A stretch of DNA of 64,000 nucleotides from Diplocarpon mali (Eukaryota > Ascomycota > Leotiomycetes > Helotiales > Drepanopezizaceae): NCBI GenBank assembly GCA_024741835.1, contig JAENRP010000180.1, positions 1 to 64,000 of the forward strand. Reading direction: 5' to 3'. Every line of letters begins with the position of its first letter. Position 1 is the first letter of the stretch. The translations under genes and the position numbers were made by a program. Under the pieces are notes generated by a model. The model did no database searches, was not told the DNA's origin, and was given only the letters and a program-made list of their open reading frames with translations. Shown here piece by piece: positions 22,307 through 34,647 of this stretch.

Positions 22307-24756
22307 ATGTCGACCTCCCGAGATGGAGAACATTCTTCTCGGCCATTACCAGTCCCTATGTCGTCGTCGCCACGCTCGTTCAGAGATCGTCAATCTGGCA
22401 GTCCGGTCCCGCGAGCGGCTTCAACCGCTCGATTAGCCTCTCCAGTTCCAAGCACAGTCGGTACTCCACAAGTACGCCAAACAAATAGGCCTAGCCAGGT
22501 GGGAGCGAGTTCGTTCACTTCTGGCAGCTTGACGCCTCTGGCTGGGCCCCCACCCGTCTCTTCCTTGCCCGGGCCTGGAGTATCAGCTCTCGCAGCTGCC
22601 CTATCGAACTCGTTCGGCCAGTCGCCGCCAAAATTTGGCACCCCACCGCTGAGATCAGAATCTCCAAGTGCCGCAGGCCAATCAATACTACCAACGGGCG
22701 ACCAAAGCAACTATGGCTCTTTCGACAGAGCTCGGTCGATACAGGGTGCACCAGGGTGGGCGGGCCCAAGTACATACGAAGACCCCGAGATTGTGAGAAG
22801 GCATCTTGTACAGCCTATGGAGCAGGGTGATGGGTCGGTGGACGGGGCATACCGGCCATCTGTGTCATTTCGGGCTGGATCTCCAGCTGGGAAGGCAAAT
22901 CAAAATAACGACGACATAGCCCCCGGGCTGGATGACGACGAGTTCTCGAGCTTGAAGCTTCAGGGTGGAGATGTGACACGGCCTATATACAGGTGGACTG
23001 AGGAGGCACAGGCAAAGTCCGGGCGGCGGAAAGCACAAAGAAGTCAAAGCTTCCACCTGTCGCGACCGCAGCCCGAGAACGAGGTCCTAGATATCGGCTC
23101 GATCAAAATACCCGGAGGTTTCCGCCGCAACTTCCTTCGTCGTGCTGCTGCGAGTCCGTCTCCAGTTGGTAGACAGGCAGACGAAGAGGCTTTCGGGGTA
23201 AGAGCGCAGCCGAAAATGCTCACGAACAACTTTATCGAATTTCTAACTATTTACGGGCATTTCGCTGGAGAGGAGCTGGAAGAAGACGATGAAATTCTCG
23301 GGCCTGACGAGTTCTTTTCGTCCGAAGGATACTCGGCTGTCGGAGATGAGGGGAGCGACGATGACAGAGAGCCTCTGGAGGACAGCGCACTGCTCACCGC
23401 TGGGCAAAAGAAGAAGAGAAAGCGTAAGGACCGCCACGTCGAAGGTACGAACACCTCCTTGGGCGCAGCAGCAATGTTGCTCAAATCCTTCGTCGGCACC
23501 GGTGTTCTATTCTTGCCGAAAGCCTACCTTAATGGAGGTATGCTATTCAGCAATCTTGTGCTGATCTTCGTTGCTATACTGAGCTACTATTGTTTTGTGT
23601 TGTTAGTCAACACTCGCCTAAAAGTAAACGGATCGTTTGGTGACATGGGCGGCATCCTTTATGGGAACTGGATGCGAACCACCATTTTGATCTCCATCGT
23701 AGTTAGCCAGATTGGGTTCGTCGCTGCCTATATCGTATTCACATCCGAAAATCTGCAAGCCTTCATCCTGGCTGTTTCGCACTGCAAGACTCATATTGAG
23801 GTCAAGTGGTTGATCTTGATGCAAATGGTCATCTTCCTCCCATTCTCGCTTTTGCGAGACATCAGCAAGTTAGGCTTTACAGCCCTGATTGCCGACGCTT
23901 TCATCTTGATTGGATTGGTCTACCTATACTATTACGATATTCTGACTATCGTCCGCCAACACGGCTTCTCCGACATTGTGAATTTCAACCCCCAGGATTG
24001 GACACTGTTCATCGGGACTGCGATCTTTACATTCGAGGGCATTGGCCTGATCATTCCCATCCAAGAGTCGATGAAGAACCCGAAGAAGTTCCCTCCAGTA
24101 CTGGGTGGAGTAATGATTATCATCAGCGTAGTGTTCATTTCCATGGGCGCTCTCTCATATGCAGCCTATGGCTCCAAAACCGAAACCGTCGTCATCCTCA
24201 ACCTCCCTCAAGACGATAAAATGGTCAACGGAGTTCAGTTTCTTTACTCCCTCGCCATTCTCCTCTCCACACCACTACAAATATTCCCGGCAATCAGGAT
24301 CACGGAGAACGAGTTCTTCACCAGAAGCGGAAAGTACAACCCATATATCAAGTGGCAAAAGAACCTATTCCGCTTCTTTGTCGTCATGCTTTGTGCGGGC
24401 ATTGCCTGGTTCGGAGCTAACGATCTTGACAAGTTCGTTGCTATTGTGGGTAGCTTTGCCTGCGTGCCCTTGGTGTATATCTATCCTGTAAGCTCCCTCC
24501 TTGTCTGTGATCTAATGCGTTAATTGACAAGCAATAGCCAATGCTCCATTTCAAAGCAGTGTCCAAAACACGCTTCCGCAAAGCATGTGATGTCATCCTA
24601 GGAATTTTCGGCTTGGTGGTGATGGTATACACCACTGTACTTACAGTCATTAGTTGGGCCAGCGGTACCGAAGAGCCGGGATCGCCCAGCTACTGCGATA
24701 CGCAGAAATTTCTTGAGCTTCTAGATACTCAGTCCATATCGCTGGGCAGACTCTAA
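22307..24756 (+). CDS. Vacuolar amino-acid transporter, Avt3/Avt4 type (AAAP family)
   Basis: Exons are 22307-24487 and 24538-24756 (50-nt intron, phase 0, between YIYP and PMLHF), giving 799 residues. The first 370 or so are a hydrophilic, Ser/Pro-rich cytosolic tail, ending in a basic KKKRKRKDRH run. Then comes the transporter core, beginning NTSLGAAAMLLKSFVGTGVLFLP, the hallmark first helix of the SLC36/AVT group, followed by about ten more hydrophobic helices. Long N-tails are typical of Avt3 and Avt4, which export neutral amino acids from the vacuole. The short second exon supplies the last two helices (ILGIFGLVVMVYTTVLTVISW). Family certain; substrate and exact orthology (Avt3 or Avt4) inferred. 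Confidence 0.92.
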
Positions 24757-26065
24757 GTCCAGTCTCGAGTGTGGGTCGGTTCAAGACGCGGAATGGTATT
24801 TCATCAGACAGGACAGTTGTTGCGAGTTTCCTTGTATAGAATGTGTATTTTTGCATATCACCGAGTTTGTCCATACGCCTGTACGCTACGCAGCGCTTTC
24901 GAGGCTTTTTACCTTGGTCCTGTTTTTTTTGCGTGCATCGGCTTTTCGCAAGCGGCATCTGTGCATGGGCTGCTGGTTGAGATAGAACGGGATAGGGGCT
25001 GTGGAAGTGTTCGTAACCGATCCTATTTTGGATGTTTTTAGCCCTAACCGAATGGTTTACTCGCATATTTCGGACTCGTGCTTACTGATTTTATTCATGG
25101 ATGATGGCAGATGAAAATTATCTTCAACGGCCATGCCTGCTTCTTCTTCCATGAATCAAATATCATGAACTATGAGATATGAAAATTCCATTTTTTCTTT
25201 CTCTGGATTTCTTTTCCGTCTATCAGATCCCATCGATCCCATGCAATAGTTTCCAACGCCTTCAAAACAGTACTGTCCTCAACCTCTTTTCCAAGATCCT
25301 TCCTTTCAATTCTCTGAAATGCATTAGGGAGCCTCCCTCGTCCCCTCCTTCCCCCACCTTCCCTCTCCCTCCTCCTTCCAGTCTTCCAAGTTCACAACCC
25401 GAAAGCCACCCCTCTGACCAGCCCCGCAACCACAAACGCAAACACCTCGTTGCTCCCAGAGTAAGCATGTGGAGCTGCCGCTGGGACGTTGTTTATGGCG
25501 GGGCTGTGACTACTTGTGCCTGGAGTCGAGACTATTGGGTGTTTGGTGCTGTGCGGTTGTAAGAATTTATCTTGGGGAAGCCATTCTATGTCCCGTTTGA
25601 AGCTGCTGTGGCTATGCCTATGAAGAGGTAGATCGTGAGAATGATGGAGACGGCGATATTTTGTCGCGTGGGTGAGTTGGTATGCCATTTTGGTTGTTGG
25701 TGGGTGTAGTTGTTATCTTGAGGCCTCGTTAAAGATAGGCGATTTGGCGGTCGATCTGAAGTTTGTCGATAATATGTGTCGATGAATCAAGAAGCTTGGC
25801 GATTTGAAGAGGAAAATCTTACAAAAAGATGCCGCGGTGCTAGGACTGCGATACTCCAATCTACGGCTGAAGAAATGGCGCGTGGAATGCTGCGTTGACC
25901 CGGTGTTCGCTTCCTGTGTCTTTGTTTACAAAGAAAAAGGGGCGATTATAGTCACGTGCATACCGACAGGGGTCCGCGTAAATTGAATTTGCAACCACGA
26001 CGCGAGAACGCGTCAACTTTCCGAGCTCAGCAAAACCACAACACTTATCTATCTCAACAATAAAG
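24757..26065. other. Intergenic, no supported gene
   Basis: 1.3 kb between the transporter and the polymerase gene. A minus-strand frame at 25392-25688 starts at an ATG in good context (CAAAATGGC), but neither it nor the neighbouring frame gives a recognisable protein. A pyrimidine-rich tract lies at 25330-25390. Confidence 0.4.
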
Positions 26066-27753
26066 ATGGCCGTTGCAGTGATAGAAGGCAGCTTACTGCG
26101 CAGTCCCTCGTAAATGCCACTTTCCTCGACCTAAAAACATTAATTGACTTCGGAATAGTGCACAACCCCATACACCCCTCTCGCGGGTCTCCTCAAGCTA
26201 CAAACCACTCTCAACCTACGCACTGGAGAAGGAGAAGCAGTACCAGCAGCAATACGGTGACATGTACTTTCTGCGTCTCACGAAGCTGAAACCAGCCGTG
26301 GAAGCCATCGCCGCGGATGCATGGGAAGGCTTCCAGATTGCGGGAGAGGAGGTCGAGAGGACGGATAGGGTGCTGGATGTTAGGCAGGGGAAGCTCTGTT
26401 GGGTTGCGGGCACAATTTACATGGAGATGCCGTTGAAGCCGAATATTTTGGATGACATCTCGAAGGACGTGAGTACCGTGCTTGCTTGTAATTTTGGGGG
26501 ATCAAGAGAGGTGCTGCTGATGGGTGTTGTTTAGCACTGGATTTCTGCGCCGCCGCCTAGACAGAAATATCTTTCCCCGACTGGAGAGGATCTGATCATG
26601 CTGGAGGATGAATCTGGACGGCTGAGACTGGTGGGTGCGCCGCTGTCGAGCGAGATGCTAGTTACTGGGTGCATTGTCGCTGTCATGGGAACAGAGAATG
26701 CAAATGGCGATTTCGAGGTTGTGGATATCAAGGTGCCTGATCTTCCCCAACAGGCTGAGCGGTGGCATACTTCAGATTTGGCGCCAAAAAAGAAAAATGT
26801 GGAGGAAGACGGGGATATGGATCTGGACGTGATGAAACCAGCGGGCCAGAAGATAGCTATTGTCTCTGGCTTGGGTCTCTCGGGCCAGGATGCGGGCCAC
26901 TCGCTTGAAATTGATCTTCTCGCGGAATATCTGTTAGGAGAATCTTTAGATCCTACAGCGCAAGAGAATGTCTCGCAGATCAGCCGACTGATTATTGCCG
27001 GTAACTCGATTGCACTGGATAATGAGGCTGTGTCTCATGACACCATTGGCAATACGAGAAAGACGCAGAAGAAATACGGATATGATAGTAGCGCCTACAA
27101 CCCCGCACCTACACAGCATCTCGATGATTTCCTCGCCATGTTACTGCCTAGTATCCCGGTCACCCTGATACCAGGGCACTCGGATCCAGCAAATGTCAGT
27201 CTTCCTCAGCAGCCTATACACCCAGCCATGTTTCCCCAAGCACGCACGTACGGCGAAATACCACCATTGAAGGCCGGAGAGCCGGTACAGCCAGGTTGGT
27301 TTGACACCGTGACGAATCCATGGGATGGCGAGGTTGAAGGATGGAAAGTGCTGGGCACGGGCGGTCAGAATGTGGATGATGTTTTCAAGTACGTAGAGAG
27401 TGAGGATCGGCTGGGAATGCTGGAGGCGATGTGTAGATGGCGGTGCGTTGCGCCAACTGCGCCGGATACGCTGTGTAAGGCGCCTTTCCTATCTCATTTC
27501 ACCACCTACGGTTTACTGACTTTAAACACTAGGGAGCTACCCGTTCCAAGACGACGACCCTTTTGTGATGAATGACTGCCCACACCTCTTCTTCATCGGC
27601 TCGCAGCCGAAATTCGATACCGCGGAAATCGAGGGCCCGGATGGCCAGAGGGTGAGGCTGATTGCTGTTCCGAAGTTTGCAGACACAGGCGAGCTAGTGC
27701 TGGTGGATTCGGAGACGCTGGAGGCGAGTGTTGTTAAGATAGATGTGGTATGA
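26066..27753 (+). CDS. POL31: DNA polymerase delta small (B) subunit, Cdc1/Pol31
   Basis: Exons are 26066-26109, 26159-26468, 26535-27474 and 27533-27753 (introns 49, 66 and 58 nt), giving 504 residues, normal for the family. The N-terminal block YALEKEKQYQQQYGDMYFLRL is characteristic of the polymerase delta B subunit. It is followed by the OB-fold region (GKLCWVAGTIYMEM...PNILDDISKD, then LEDESGRLRLVG). The inactive phosphoesterase-like domain contains IVSGLGL, LIIAGNS, LDDFLAMLLPSIPVTLIPG and MNDCPHLFFIGSQP. This subunit bridges the catalytic subunit Pol3 and Pol32 in lagging-strand synthesis. The first exon (14 codons plus 2 nt) is chosen because the frame upstream of exon 2 is closed by a TGA within a canonical intron. 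Confidence 0.93.
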
Positions 27754-30073
27754 GATAGTGCACCTTTTTTTTAAGGGTATAGCCTGTGAGTGTTTGGCCT
27801 TCCTTGTGATATTAATATCGAGCGTGATTTCGTGCTTAAGCTCTCTGGGGTTGAAGTGTATCTGCCTCTCAATGCGTTGCGCATCTGTGGATATAATCAG
27901 TACAACGGATCAGCCGTCGATCAAGGTGGATGGAAGTCATTCAAGGACTCGTAGTCATTACGGAATAATACTTTCACATCTCCTGATCGCATCAACTGCT
28001 ACTGAGAATATATGAATCCTGCAACATCTCTATCCAACCTACAGCGATTCTGTGACCTCCTATAGCAAGGCTCGGAGTCATTCCTCCATTCCCACGGGAC
28101 GAGACAAATGTATCCACCGCCTCCCTCACTTTTCTAAACAGATTAAATAAGCAATGCTCTGCAACCGGGAATTGGGGCATATTACAAGCCTGGGAAGTAA
28201 CTTAAAGCCCCATTGCGAAAAGCTGCGAAGAGAAAGCGGAGAGACAGAAAGCAAGAGGGGCGAACGCAGGTATCACTAGCTAGCAGCAACAAATGTCTGG
28301 AGCGCGAATTTCCGTGGCTTGAAATGTTTATACATGAGTATGTGAAGTGATCTGTGGTTTTGATTTGTGGTTCGTTGTTTCATGAGAGATGTGGGCGGTG
28401 AGTATTGATGTCTGCAAAGTAAAGTCCAAACAAAGACCTTGGTAGAACGGGAAGACCAAACCCTTCAGCTTCTGCTACATAGATTATTAGATCCCACTCA
28501 GTAATCAGCAGGTCCTGCTAATCAGGAAAGACAGAAAACTCCGATAGAAAGACTTTGAATAGGACGTAAACAGCATACTATGGAAACTTGAAATGCAGCC
28601 ATATTATTGTGGCAGAAGCACAGCTTGATATCAAATTGCTCCTGAATAATAATAATAGCCTGATAGGTATCATATAAACAGCGTTAAAGGCAAGAAAGAG
28701 GCGATGAACGATGCCCGGATTGAACAGACGACCGCCTGGAATTCTCGTCCTAGAGCTGAAATCAGGAAGGCTAGCACTGCGCCAATCGCCCTTTTTTACA
28801 GAGATTGTACAGCAGAACTGTAGTCTAATTCTATGAGCATTGTAGTAGTTTCCGTGGCGAGGCCTTGGCTTTCTCTTGGGAATTGTGTTTGTGTTTACTG
28901 GAAGTCGGCCGGGTGTTCATGACAAGCAAGAACTCGCTTAGCAATTGACGACCCGCAGGCTGGAGGTGTATCTCGAGACTGGTGTAGTGAGTAGGAATGC
29001 TCAAGAGCTAGTATTCGTTGGTGGATGGGATTTTGTTTCAGGGTGGGCAGTTCAGCCAGAGTCAGATACGTCGTTTCGGATGGCGAGCCCTCGGAAAGAG
29101 CCCTCGCCAATTTGTTAACGTTGACTTCGGCCGCTGACTTCCATCTGGATTCCCATCCCCCTTGCCGCGTTTATTCTGAGTATTTTATTCTACCCAGGCC
29201 TGCTGTTGGTTACGAATAGTGTGGGGGCTTGTATTGATCCTAAGCCCTCTTCGATTTTGAATCTGCCTGGCCACCAGCATCTCGCCACACCAAGTCTGAA
29301 ATATTCCGGTGATCGCTTCGCGTTAAAGATAACTCTGCACTGTTAAAGTTTTCCCGTCATGTTATTTTTGAAACTCCATAATATGTATGTATTGGTGCCA
29401 TCTCAGAGCTGCCTACCAAAGAAAAGGTTAACAAGTGTATGTTTGGATGCTTGAACGCACACTCGTATGCAAATATGCACAATTTGAACGCTGTCCCTCG
29501 AACAATCTAAATCTAATTGTAGGTAAATTTGATATTCCAGCCTATACCTAGGCGATATTTATAACGAAAAGTGAGGATCAGGTCCTATCGCGGGGGAGTC
29601 AGTTTTTGCAAGAAGCGCGTAGCCCTAAGTAGCAGCCATGTTGACGATCAGAGAAGCCACCGTAGACTCCAAGCAAAAATAGAGATCGGCCCTGAAGCCT
29701 CTCCCCCTATCTTTCCTCTCCAAAGCTAACTCCTGGTGGCTACCTTACGCGCTGGCCGTCCTAGCGAGTCTCTGGATCACCGAGTAAACCTCCCTCACAG
29801 AATGAGATATGGACTCAGCTACAACAGAACACCCGGTACTAAGTATACGGAGGAAGCAGGAAAAGAGGGCGGAAAATGAGGTGACATTAAAAGGGAAAGC
29901 CAAAGCATCATCCGAAAACATACAGAAAACAACAGTGGCATGGCGCGAATTGATTTGAGCTGAAGTTGAAGTCATCATGCATCAGGGCAGAACCATGCAG
30001 AAAAGTTCGCAGGCCCATCCCTAGTCTAGGATTTTCCAAATCTACGAACCACTATATCCCGCCCTTGGGACCT
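27754..30073. other. Intergenic, no supported gene
   Basis: 2.3 kb between the convergent polymerase-subunit and LSM5 genes. Moderately AT-rich, stops throughout. Small frames (28895-29110 minus, 29025-29219 plus, 29745-29978 minus) show nothing recognisable. No tRNA-like fold or B-box was seen. Confidence 0.4.
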
Positions 30074-30581
30074 TCAACTCGTCACGGTAGGACCGTCGCC
30101 ACCAGGTATTAGCTATTTCAAATTAGCAATCTGTCAAGGTATGGACTGAAGCATCGCGTACCATGCAGATGTTATTCCCGTTCAACAGGATCTTGGAGAG
30201 CTTGGTGTGGTTGCCAGAGTAGTCGCTACCCCTCATTAGCACATCTCTCGTCATGCTTCGCTGGAAGCATACAATTCAGTCACATCAACCAGAACCATGT
30301 CTGCGTATAAGTCAGCAAAGGCTCTGGGTCGTCGAGAACTTGAAGCACTTACTGACGTAGTCATCAAAGCCAAGAAGAGTGCCGCTGAATTCTAGACCAG
30401 AATCAGCTGATTACACGAGTCCAAAAAAAGGACATTGAGTACCCTTGTCACCCTTCATCACAACCCAGATCTTGGATCCCACGCACTTGTCGATCAACTC
30501 TGTGGTGGCTGTCAGTGAGATTCTTCTCCAAGGGACAGGCGACTGATTGTACATACCGAGAGGTAATAATTGAGACGCCAT
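30074..30581 (-). CDS. LSM5: U6 snRNA-associated Sm-like protein LSm5
   Basis: Six minus-strand exons: 30581-30557, 30499-30443, 30391-30353, 30300-30273, 30225-30162 and 30112-30074, separated by introns of 57, 51, 52, 47 and 49 nt, all GT/AG and all phase-consistent. They give 83 residues. The product begins MASQLLPLELIDKCVGSK and contains the Sm1 motif ([30 protein letters not shown]) split over three exons and the Sm2 motif ILLNGNNICMLIPGG. This is diagnostic of LSm5, a subunit of the Lsm1-7 mRNA-decay ring and the Lsm2-8 ring on U6 snRNA. No single exon is long enough to show up as an ordinary open frame. The gene is divergent from the exonuclease gene. Confidence 0.93.
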
Positions 30582-31040
30582 TCTGTGCTCGGTGGTAAAA
30601 AACGCAGCAGTATGCTAATGCCGGGTGTTGTTAGACTCGTTCAAAATTCGATTGAGCGGGCGGATGCGAAGGTTCTCTGAGGATCTTGAAAAGGAAGGCC
30701 GCAAAGGCATCGCCAGGGCTAGTAGGATACAAGATTGATTAATATTGGAGCACGTGAGAACAGCTCACGTCGGGAAACGGAGGAGAAGCTTACCAGTAAC
30801 TCTAGTAAGACCCAGTAGTCAAGGTGAATAGCCGCTCCAACTCTTGCTTAGTATCTTATTCAGTTCTCGTCGTTCCTGATTCCGCGCGTGCGATGAAGGT
30901 CCCGTGATTCATAGTTTCTCAATCGTAGAGGCCCATGCCCAACGCCTAGCCCACGCGCGCTTGGACTGTCCATTAATCACGTCGCGTCTGCCAATCCTCG
31001 CGCAGATTAGCATTCCCACCAACTCCCAAAATCTACCGTC
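30582..31040. promoter_or_regulatory. Divergent promoter region of LSM5 and the exonuclease gene
   Basis: About 460 bp between the LSM5 start and the first possible ATG (31041) of the exonuclease gene. Both promoters must lie here. No specific element identified. Confidence 0.4.
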
Positions 31041-32753
31041 ATGCCCCTGGGGAATCATGGGGAGTTATCGCTGGGAAAAGCCCTTCGACGACCGATCATG
31101 ACAACCGTGAAAGAACCAGAGCAACAGGGATCTTTTACGACAGATACCATGCGGACGATAGCCACCAAGATGACGGGAGGACGAGGGCCGTATGTCATAC
31201 TCTTATCGCATTTCAGCAACGAGTATCTGCGGACGTCTCAATAGGAAAATAGTTAAGTAATGGCTGATTGTTTGTCTGGCAGGTCCATAACTGCTCGCTC
31301 CACCATCGCCCCCTCGCCGCAAATGCGGACCCGGGTCTGGAATCCTCACAATGGCATACTCTTCAGCGGGCCATGGAGCCCGAATAATGGCATCGCTTTT
31401 GGGCCAGCGGCTGGGACGCCGAGGTCGACGAGCACATCTACGGTGGAACTGACGAGGCAGGAACACCTGTTGCATTCGAGTGCAGATCATAACCATATTA
31501 TGGCGTCTGCGATTGCAACTGGACTGGACTTGAGCTCAAGTTTTCAGCCGACACTTGCCTCGGGATTTCCATCTAGGACAGGCTCAATCGTTACAGCAGC
31601 GGCAGAGTCGAAAGAGATAGCCGCACTGTCTACGACGACTACAGAAGTCCTACTAGAGCCAGAGCCAGAGCCAGAAGATCCAGCACAGAACGAGCTCCCC
31701 GAGACCACAACATCATTCAAAATGACAGAGGAGCTATTTCGCAGAGCCAAGAACGCCGAGCCGGGCTCGAGAGAAGCATACTGGTCACACACACTATACA
31801 GAGGGCCTGTCCTGAACGGCAAACCCCAAAAGACTACAGTACACTACTGTAAATCGATCCACACCACAGAACAAGTCTTGAAGACTTATTTTAAAAACGT
31901 AAAAGTCCTAGGCTTCGACATCGAATGGAAGGAGAACGCTCTGCGCCACCACGGCGCCAAGAACAACGTCTCGCTCATCCAGATAGCAAGCGAAGACCGC
32001 ATTGCCCTTTTTCACATCGCTCTCTACCCTGGGGGAGACGTGGTATCCCCCACATTCAAGAAAATCATGGAAGACCCCGCCATAACCAAGGTTGGCGTCT
32101 CAATAAAAGCAGACTGCACGCGCCTGCGGAATTTCATGTCTATCGAATCGCAGGGTATCTTCGAGCTCTCGCACCTCTACAAATTGGTGAAGTACTCCAC
32201 GAGCAGAGAATTGCCGCTCATCAACAAGAAGCTCGTGAACCTCGCGCGCCAGACACAAGAGCACCTGCACCTGCCGATGTACAAGGGCGACGTGCGCATG
32301 AGTGATTGGAGCCGGTCGTTGAATCTGGAGCAGATCACGTACGCCGCGAGTGATTCGTACGCGGGGCTGCAGCTTTTTTACACACTGGAAATGAAGAGGA
32401 AGAAGCTTCGGCCGACGCCACCAAGACCGTGGCACGCGGAGCTGGGGCTGCCGATCCGGGTAGCAGAGGGCGTGGTGATTGAGAGTGGCGAAGACGATGG
32501 GGAGGAGAAAGAGTTTACGCCTGAGGGCAGTTTTCTGAAGGCATCGAAGGAAGCCGATATAGACCCCGAGAATATCAAGCTGGAGGATACGAAAGGCGGT
32601 GATGAAGCGGTCGCTGCTGGAGAGGGAGGCGAGCGCCCGCTCTTTGGATTCAATCCGAAGGAAACGGAGTTCAGTATTGCAGCTCCTCTATCGGCAGAGT
32701 ACGAAGATCGCCCACCTTCCGCTCCATCGTACCCTGAGCTGCGGACTGATTAA
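31041..32753 (+). CDS. DEDDy 3'-5' exonuclease domain protein (WRN-exonuclease-like)
   Basis: Exons are 31041-31189 and 31283-32753 (93-nt intron, GTATGT donor, CAG acceptor), about 539 residues. Reading through the intron hits TAG, and the phases on both sides match. The exonuclease domain spans roughly residues 220-400: GFDIEW carries the first acidic pair, KADCTRL the next Asp, and YAASDSYAG the Tyr and last Asp of the DEDDy set. SLIQIASEDRIALFHI and the W-S-x-L-x-x-x-Q-I-x-Y-A pattern fit RNase D/WRN exonucleases. An EPEPEPED run precedes it and an acidic tail follows. The start is uncertain: ATGs at 31041, 31098 and 31149 are all in frame, and a shorter form from 31260 is possible. Substrate (RNA or DNA) unknown. 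Confidence 0.8.
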
Positions 32754-33257
32754 GCGCGTCTCGCAATTTATTTAATCGCTGGTGAAAGTAACGATTATGA
32801 GCACGGCCGATAGGTTCGGAAGCATACCCCCAAGACACTATTTTTCAAGCTAAGCTGCTGTGTAATGTGCATAGGGAGAGGTTTGGCTCTGGACGAATTT
32901 TTAGAATATGGTAGGCTAGCTGCAGGTTTAATGCTCTGAGAGGTTAGGATCATCACCTGAAAACTGTATATATGGGCGTTTCAGATGAGAGACGATTGAC
33001 GATTTACAACGCATTGGATCAGTCATTAACAGCACAAAGCATTCCGTCACAAGCGCGAACGTCAAGGCAAACGAATTTCAACAACGCTAGGCTATCTTAT
33101 CTGCTGTAGCAAGAGCGCCTGGGGACTCTCAACCCAATTTTAAGAAACATACTCTCTATTCTAGGAGCAAAGAAAATAAAAGCAGCAAACGCAGTCTACC
33201 ACCACAAATACCAGCAGTTTCCCAGCAACATACCCACAGATCCTGTACATCCCGGAT
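32754..33257. other. Intergenic between convergent genes
   Basis: 3' flanks of the exonuclease gene and ornithine decarboxylase. No gene or repeat seen. Confidence 0.5.
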
Positions 33258-34647
33258 CTAGTTCATGCTTAGCAATGCTCTTGCGCCAGGTTCGCTCGCA
33301 ACGTAGATAACCTCGTGCGCATCGCTGAAGCCATTGAATCTCGTCGCAGAGCACTTGGTGTAAGCACCCATCTCCTCAAAGTAAAGCCAGTCGCCGGCAT
33401 CCAGCGTGTGGCTGAAGCGTATGCTCTCTGAGATGCGATCGATGCCATCGCAAGTCGGACCCCAGATCGAGTACTCAATGCCATCGGTGCAAACCTGGGC
33501 CGCCACATGATTGAAGTAGGTGCGGTCGCCGGTGCGCAGAACCTGGGCGACGGGGTTCTGGTGATCGAACATGATAGAGGAAAAGTTGCCATAGAGGCCG
33601 TCATTGAGGTAGAGCATGTAACTGTTCTGACCGCTGATGGGCTCCTCGATGGTGCGCCGGGCGATGATATGGCAGGCGAGAGTGAAAGCAGAGGAGACGT
33701 AGTAACGGCCCGGCTCCCCGATAACGGAGATGTGGCTGGGCATATACTCATCGAGGGCTGAGCAGAGAACGCTGGCCATGGCCTCGAACGTCTCGCTTAC
33801 AAAGCCGCCGCCGATGTCTAGGGTGTGCAGGGAGAATCCATGAGAGGCGGCTTGGTCAAAGACGATGCGGGCGTCTTGCACAGCTCTCATGTAGGCGAGT
33901 GGGTCAGATGCACCTGAGCCGACGTGGAAGCTGACCCCGACGACATTGAGGCCAAGCTCCTTTGCAAGAGCCAAGAGTCTATAGGTTGTGTCCATGGCGG
34001 CTCCGTACTTGAGGCTCAAGCGGCACAAACTGGAGGAGTCGTCGGTGGAGATGCGCAGAAAGAGCTCAGCTCCTGGGTAGAGCTTCTTGACCTTATGGAG
34101 CTCGTCGGCATTATCAAAGATCATCTGTTTAACATTGTGCTTGGCAGCATAGCGGACATAGGAGTTGGTCTTGCATGGCTGGGCGTAGATGATACGGCTC
34201 GGATCAACGTCAGCCTTGAGGACTTGCTCAATCTCAGCCTTGGAAGCACAGTCGAACCCAGTCCCAAGAGCAGCCAGGAGTTGAATGACACGATTGTCAG
34301 GGTTGCATTTGACCGCTGCAAGATTAGCTTTGATGCATCAGATGCACGAGGTGTAGTCACTCACCATAGAACGGCTTGACTCGGGGCAAATTCAACTTCC
34401 AGCGCATATGCTGCCTGTAGACCTCACCGAGATCAGCTACGAAGAAAGCATCTTCGTCGCCGGGCTCGCAGACATCGTGATCCACATTATCGATTCTCTC
34501 CTTCAGAGCTTTCCCAATGAGTTTCTTCGGATTGTTTGCGCCATGGTTGTTTTCTTCAACGTGAGAACTCTTGACGTTCTGGAAGTACGGATTGGTATCC
34601 GTAGTAGCGAGGTTAGTTTCAAAGGCTTCGATGGCAGAAGGTGGCAT
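33258..34647 (-). CDS. Ornithine decarboxylase
   Basis: Exons are 34647-34365 and 34315-33258 (49-nt intron, GTGAGT donor), giving 446 residues, normal for fungal ODC. This PLP enzyme converts ornithine to putrescine, the first committed step of polyamine synthesis. PFYAVKCNPD places the PLP-binding Lys at residue 97, just after the splice junction. Other hallmarks are FDCASKAEIE, VGVSFHVGSG, LDIGGGF, GEPGRYYV and WGPTCDGID with the catalytic Cys at residue 383. The N-terminal 60 residues contain an FFVADLGEVYRQH segment, also typical. The gene has a long upstream gap (over 2 kb), which would fit a long regulated leader, but this is inference. Catalytic residues look intact. Confidence 0.96.

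Noticed and set aside
25392..25688. 98-codon minus-strand frame with good ATG context; a membrane-helix-like stretch lies in the next frame
   Set aside because: No intron or frameshift site joins the two frames and neither matches a family. Chance cannot be excluded.
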